A DNA stretch of 64,000 bases from Treponema sp. (GTDB taxonomy: Bacteria; Spirochaetota; Spirochaetia; Treponematales; Treponemataceae), in the NCBI GenBank assembly GCA_017551545.1, contig JAFZLJ010000134.1:1-64000 (forward strand), read 5' to 3'. The notes beneath the pieces are model-generated. The model made no database searches. It was given only the letters and a program-made list of their open reading frames with translations, and had not been told where the DNA came from. The translations under genes were made by a program, and so were the position numbers. Positions 60,505 through 64,000 of this stretch are shown in pieces. Position 1 is the first letter of the stretch, and each line of letters begins with the position of its first letter.

Positions 60505-62202
60505 ATGTCTTCTGGAAAAGGTTTTTTCTCTAAGGTCGGAAAGACGAGAATTGTACCGCTTGGTCTAAAAATTCTCGTAATTTTTGTTATTATCATCTTA
60601 CTTTCGAACTTTGCTACAAACTTTTTGTCACTGCAGCTTTCTAAAAAAGAGATAATCAACCTTAATAACACAATTATGGTTGAACAGCTTAAAGAACTGT
60701 ATACAAACTCTACAAATCAGTTTCAGATTTATAATTATTCTGATGACAAGGACGGTTCGCTGGAAGCTCTGAAAAAGGTTGCAAAATCTGGTTTCAGCAA
60801 TAAAAACAGTGTTGCAATTGGTGTAATGCCAGGCGGCGAAATTATTTTTGCTGCCAGCAACAACAATCATACAGACTGGAGTCGTTTTTACGATTTACAG
60901 ACACTCGACAAGCTTAATCAGGATTATTCTAACGACATAAAAGAAGGTTCCGTTTCATTCAATCAGCGTGGCGGAGATTATTTTGGAGTTTATAAATATC
61001 AGGCAGACTGGGGTTATTATCTTATTCGTGCAGAAAATCGTTCAGACCTTGATGCAAATACAAACAGCGTTTATCTTTATGCACTTTTAATCATCATTAT
61101 TCTTACAATTGCATTCGTTGTTATCGGCTGGATTATTCTTCGTCACGAATTCCGCCCTGTAACCTTGATTACAAAAGACCTTTACGAAATGCAGCAGCAC
61201 AAACAGCTTGAGCTTATAGATTTGTCACATGCAAAGAACGATGATATCACATATCTTGCTGCTTCATTCAACTCACTTTCTTCTTCTGTAAACAATCTTC
61301 TTGGAACATTCCAGAAGTTCGTTCCAAAGGACGTTGTTGCAAAAGCTTACAGTGATCAGGGTATCGGACTTGAAGGAAGTCAGCGTGAACTTGCAATGCT
61401 TTTCTCAGATATCAAGAGCTTTACATACCGAACAGAAACTCTTGGTAACGACATCATCGACGTTTTGAACGTTCACTACAACCGCGTAATTCATAATGTT
61501 CACGAAAATGCCGGTGTAGTTGGTTCTATTATTGGTGATGCTATTCTTGCAGTATACGGAACCCTTGAATCTAGAAGAAGTAAATCTTATAACGCAATTC
61601 TTGCTGCCTGGGATATTACTCATGCAACAGCAGCACTTCGTGAAACTATGAAGCTTCGTCGTGTAGAAATTGAAAAGAAACGAAAGCTTACAGAATCAGA
61701 AGAAAGAATCTTTATAGCAGTTTCTCTTGATGTTGGTGTTGGTATTGACGGTGGTAACGTATTCTACGGAAACATTGGTTCTAACGAACATATGGCAAAT
61801 ACTGTAATTGGTGATAACGTAAACTCTGCTTCTCGTCTTGAAGGACTTACACGAATCTATCACCTGCCTGTAATTGTCAGCGAATATATTAAAGATGAAG
61901 TTCTTGCCGAAACAGCACGCTTCAAATTCTACGAAATTGATACTGTACAGGTAAAAGGAAAAACACAGGGTAAGAAAATTTACTTCCCGTTTGATACAAA
62001 TGAAATGGATAATGCACTTCTTGCTAAATACGATTTGTATGAAGAAGGATTGCAGGCATATTACAGCGGTGACTGGAAAAACGCACGTAAAAACTTTAAA
62101 AATGCAGAGCTCCCTGAGCTTACAGAAGTTTTTATGGAACGCATGGGTAACAAGAGCGCACCAGAAGGATGGAATGGAATATGGACAATGACAACAAAAT
62201 AA
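60505..62202 (+). CDS. Membrane-bound class III adenylate/guanylate cyclase
   Basis: The 565-residue product has a span at about residues 22-45, an extracytoplasmic sensor region, a second span (about 190-212, LLIIIILTIAFVVIGWIIL), a HAMP-like linker and a C-terminal cyclase domain. LFSDIKSFT (Asp near 302) and IGDAILAVYG (Asp near 345) supply the two metal ligands, and VNSASRLEGL supplies the Asn/Arg transition-state residues. A Lys/Asp or Glu/Cys pair that would set ATP versus GTP specificity cannot be assigned by eye. GGAGGAG precedes the ATG. The next gene begins inside its 3' end, so they form one unit, similar to a cyclase/coiled-coil pair in other treponemes. Confidence 0.9.
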   Translation: MSSGKGFFSKVGKTRIVPLGLKILVIFVIIILLSNFATNFLSLQLSKKEIINLNNTIMVEQLKELYTNSTNQFQIYNYSDDKDGSLEALKKVAKSGFSNKNSVAIGVMPGGEIIFAASNNNHTDWSRFYDLQTLDKLNQDYSNDIKEGSVSFNQRGGDYFGVYKYQADWGYYLIRAENRSDLDANTNSVYLYALLIIIILTIAFVVIGWIILRHEFRPVTLITKDLYEMQQHKQLELIDLSHAKNDDITYLAASFNSLSSSVNNLLGTFQKFVPKDVVAKAYSDQGIGLEGSQRELAMLFSDIKSFTYRTETLGNDIIDVLNVHYNRVIHNVHENAGVVGSIIGDAILAVYGTLESRRSKSYNAILAAWDITHATAALRETMKLRRVEIEKKRKLTESEERIFIAVSLDVGVGIDGGNVFYGNIGSNEHMANTVIGDNVNSASRLEGLTRIYHLPVIVSEYIKDEVLAETARFKFYEIDTVQVKGKTQGKKIYFPFDTNEMDNALLAKYDLYEEGLQAYYSGDWKNARKNFKNAELPELTEVFMERMGNKSAPEGWNGIWTMTTK

Positions 62203-63710
62203 AACAGACAAATGATCAGAGACATAAAGAAGTTCTTCTCTTTTTGAATGATGAATTGAACAGACTTCAAACAACAAATTCTGCCAGTTCTTATGATCTT
62301 GAAAAAGAATATGCAAAAACAAAAAAGAACAAATCGCTCTTTTCTACACTGCTTCTTACAATAAGTATAATTGTAGTTTTCCTGCTTGCCTGGGGAATTA
62401 CAGCATACATCAATACAAAGAACGAAGAGATTACTGTAAATCTTGCAGAGTTTGAAGGTCTTAATGTAAAAAATCTTCTTGATTCTGTAAATAAGGTTCA
62501 GACAAACTATGATAATGCAATGAAGAATAAGGCAAACATTATCTCTGACCGCGATGTTGCACTTAAAAAGGCAGAAGAAAAACGCGACAGTGAATTGTTC
62601 CTTATTGAATCGCTGAATCTTGACAGTAAAAAAGAAATTCAAAAGCGCCAGGATGCCGTTTACGAAGAATATGAAGCTTCTGTTAAGCAGATAAATGAAT
62701 ATTATGATCCGCAGATTGTACTTGCCGAAAACGAGCTTGCAGAATACAAAAAGCAGCTTGATGAGTATGATACTTCTAAGCTTGAAGCAGCACGTCAGCA
62801 GGAGCAGGCACTCGACAGTGAACGACGCGTTCATCGTCTTGAAATTCAAAAGATTTCAAAGGAATATGAAGCACGAATCAATTCCCTTCAGGAGGCATAT
62901 ACACTCGAACGAACAGAACATGCAGAACAGACACGCCGTCAGGTATCTGAAGTTTCTCAAAAATATATTCAGCAGATTGATCAGCTTGACCCTGATTTGA
63001 CTAACTCAAGCGCACAGGGAATTGTAAATACAATTAATGCAAAGACTGTTGAAGCTTTTGATTCTGCAAAATTCATACAGGAAAATGCAATTGACGATGA
63101 AGGAATTCAAACTGCACTTACTTTGTTCCAGCAGAACTACAACAAGTTTAAGACTGTTCAGGCGCCTTTTGAAAGCATTCCTTTTAAAAAGTCGGCACCT
63201 TCATATATAAAGGCATCGTCAAAACTTGTAGACAGCATGGGTGAAGTTTTTGAAGATACTACATTAAAGATGGCAGAAGAAAGAAAAGAGCTTAATTCGC
63301 AGATTTCTTCTCTTAAGAGCCAGCTTGAACAGCTTCGCCGCGACACAGACGCAGAAAAAGTTGCCCTTAAACAGAGTTTTGCTCAGGAAAAAGCACAGCT
63401 TGCACAGGATTACACAAGCCTTTATGACGGAATTCTTGCAAGTGCAAAGGCTTCTGCTGTTGTAATGTCGGCTCACAGTAAGGATGCAATCCGCATTTAT
63501 GTTATTCCTGAATCAAGATCACATATTACTCCGGCCGGTGTTGGCGCAGAAATTAAGGCTTCAAAGACTATAAAAGGTGTTATTAAGCCTATTGAAGACG
63601 AACCGGGCTTCTATCTGTTCGAAAGTGCACTCGACAAAAACGGAAATCCGATTGATTTTGACTTTGACCTGATTGCTGCCGGACAAATAGTAAAGGTTTC
63701 TGCAAAATAG
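62181..63710 (+). CDS. Single-span coiled-coil membrane protein linked to the cyclase
   Basis: The 509-residue product has a short basic cytoplasmic segment, one span (about residues 55-77, LLLTISIIVVFLLAWGI), and then ~330 residues of strongly helical, Gln/Glu/Lys-rich sequence typical of a coiled coil (EAARQQEQALDSERRVHRL and QISSLKSQLEQLRRD). A compact C-terminal domain follows (YVIPESRSHITPAGVGAEI... VKVSAK). I do not recognise the family with confidence; it resembles a spirochaete antigen encoded next to a cyclase. ATG 62181 is preferred (GGAATGGAAT upstream); ATG 62169 is possible with AGAAGGA but very close. It overlaps the cyclase end by 22 bases. Confidence 0.75.
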   Translation: MDNDNKIKQTNDQRHKEVLLFLNDELNRLQTTNSASSYDLEKEYAKTKKNKSLFSTLLLTISIIVVFLLAWGITAYINTKNEEITVNLAEFEGLNVKNLLDSVNKVQTNYDNAMKNKANIISDRDVALKKAEEKRDSELFLIESLNLDSKKEIQKRQDAVYEEYEASVKQINEYYDPQIVLAENELAEYKKQLDEYDTSKLEAARQQEQALDSERRVHRLEIQKISKEYEARINSLQEAYTLERTEHAEQTRRQVSEVSQKYIQQIDQLDPDLTNSSAQGIVNTINAKTVEAFDSAKFIQENAIDDEGIQTALTLFQQNYNKFKTVQAPFESIPFKKSAPSYIKASSKLVDSMGEVFEDTTLKMAEERKELNSQISSLKSQLEQLRRDTDAEKVALKQSFAQEKAQLAQDYTSLYDGILASAKASAVVMSAHSKDAIRIYVIPESRSHITPAGVGAEIKASKTIKGVIKPIEDEPGFYLFESALDKNGNPIDFDFDLIAAGQIVKVSAK

Positions 63711-63761
63711 GATTGTCGGGTCAAGCCCGACAATGACAATTGGGGTCCCTGTCGAAGGGCA
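63711..63761. repeat. Family A palindrome followed by a family C fragment
   Basis: GATTGTCGGGTCAAGCCCGAC (A, inverted orientation, 63711-63737) is followed by GGTCCCTGTCGAAGGGCAC (shortened C, 63744-63762). The A copy begins directly after the stop at 63710. Confidence 0.85.
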
Positions 63762-63763
63762 CA

Positions 63764-63792
63764 TTGAAATTTCTGTCTATAACTGTTAAATT
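63764..63792 (+). promoter_or_regulatory. Promoter of the dehydratase-activase gene, leaderless type
   Basis: TTGAAA (63764-63769), 17 bases, TAAATT (63787-63792), then six bases to ATG 63799. Confidence 0.6.
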
Positions 63793-63798
63793 ATCTGT

Positions 63799-64000
63799 AT
63801 GGACTTAAACGAAAACAATACCATTGTGCCAATCCGCATGGGAATTGATATAGGCTCCACCACTGTAAAAGTGGCGGTGCTAAACGATGACGACAAGCTT
63901 ATTTACGGTGATTATCAGCGTCACCGTGCAGATATCCGCAATACAATAATCACAGTTGTAAACAAAGCTCTAGATTTTCTTGAAAAAGAGCTTCCTGCCG
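63799..64000 (+). CDS. Acyl-CoA dehydratase activase / BadF-BadG family ATPase (partial, 5' end)
   Basis: The visible 67 residues include MGIDIGSTTVKVAVLNDDDKL, the ASKHA nucleotide-binding loop typical of 2-hydroxyacyl-CoA dehydratase activases and benzoyl-CoA reductase-like ATPases. The long lead-in before MGIDIG suggests the large multi-domain form (activase fused to dehydratase-like domains) common in clostridia and treponemes, but the gene runs off the window. A TTGAAA-17-TAAATT promoter lies six bases before the ATG. Confidence 0.8.
   Translation, partial: MDLNENNTIVPIRMGIDIGSTTVKVAVLNDDDKLIYGDYQRHRADIRNTIITVVNKALDFLEKELPA

Overview
The window looks like chromosomal DNA of a host-associated Treponema (Spirochaetota). 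Evidence is the moderately AT-rich composition, standard genetic code, many secreted proteins with Treponema-like architecture (lipoproteins with C-terminal lipobox signals, PorV/FadL-like barrels, FlgD-Ig/OmpA proteins, Cys-rich BspA-type repeats, spirochaete-type DUF5312 and DUF4954 proteins) and four families of short palindromic repeats scattered between and inside genes. Species cannot be named from sequence alone.

Layout. 1-3330: end of an unknown gene, thyX, a TraX-family membrane protein and a BspA-like lipoprotein. 3349-3985: a compact locus with the full architecture of a type III (RNA antitoxin) toxin-antitoxin system: promoter, two ~48-nt repeats plus a partial third, a terminator hairpin, and a TenpN/CptN/ToxN-like toxin gene. 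3993-7385 (minus): FliL-like protein, hflX and a DUF5312-like protein. 7474-10817: a partner-switching signalling module (zinc-ribbon/FGE-like protein, STAS antagonist, RsbW-like kinase, SpoIIE-like phosphatase). 11004-15244: outer-membrane barrel coupled to a 1046-aa FlgD-Ig/OmpA protein. 15338-18602: 5-formyl-THF cyclo-ligase, tRNA-Asn and an acidic-repeat membrane protein. 18690-28081: catalytically degenerate M16 peptidase homologue, DUF4954 protein coupled to leuA, murD, tRNA-Leu and a YhcC-type radical SAM protein. 28152-35906: two transporters, then an addB-addA pair on the minus strand. 36047-38338: GIY-YIG protein and a SulP transporter with a dense repeat cluster between them. 38491-51000: a three-gene operon of two paralogous barrel/transglutaminase proteins and a 2792-aa lipoprotein. 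51004-64000: uvrC, a LamG/FN3 secreted protein, a TPR protein, murJ plus an M24 peptidase, a class III nucleotide cyclase with a coiled-coil membrane partner, and the start of an acyl-CoA dehydratase activase.

Three themes cut across the genes. (1) Many genes at the head of a transcription unit have a -10 hexamer only 6-9 nt before the ATG and no Shine-Dalgarno, while genes inside operons have GGAG-type sites; this suggests leaderless mRNAs. (2) Palindromic repeats of the CCTGAGCTTGTCGAAGG and GTCGGGCTTGACCCGAC families lie in frame inside several coding regions (cyclo-ligase, AddA, AddB, acidic-repeat protein, transglutaminase protein, TPR protein), similar in behaviour to Rickettsia palindromic elements, and in places sit at the end of tandem hexa/heptapeptide runs. 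(3) Several enzyme folds have lost catalytic residues (M16 peptidase, one of two transglutaminases, FGE-like domain), suggesting structural or binding roles in the cell envelope.

The strongest candidates for new biology are the type III toxin-antitoxin locus at 3349-3985 and the envelope operon at 38383-51000.
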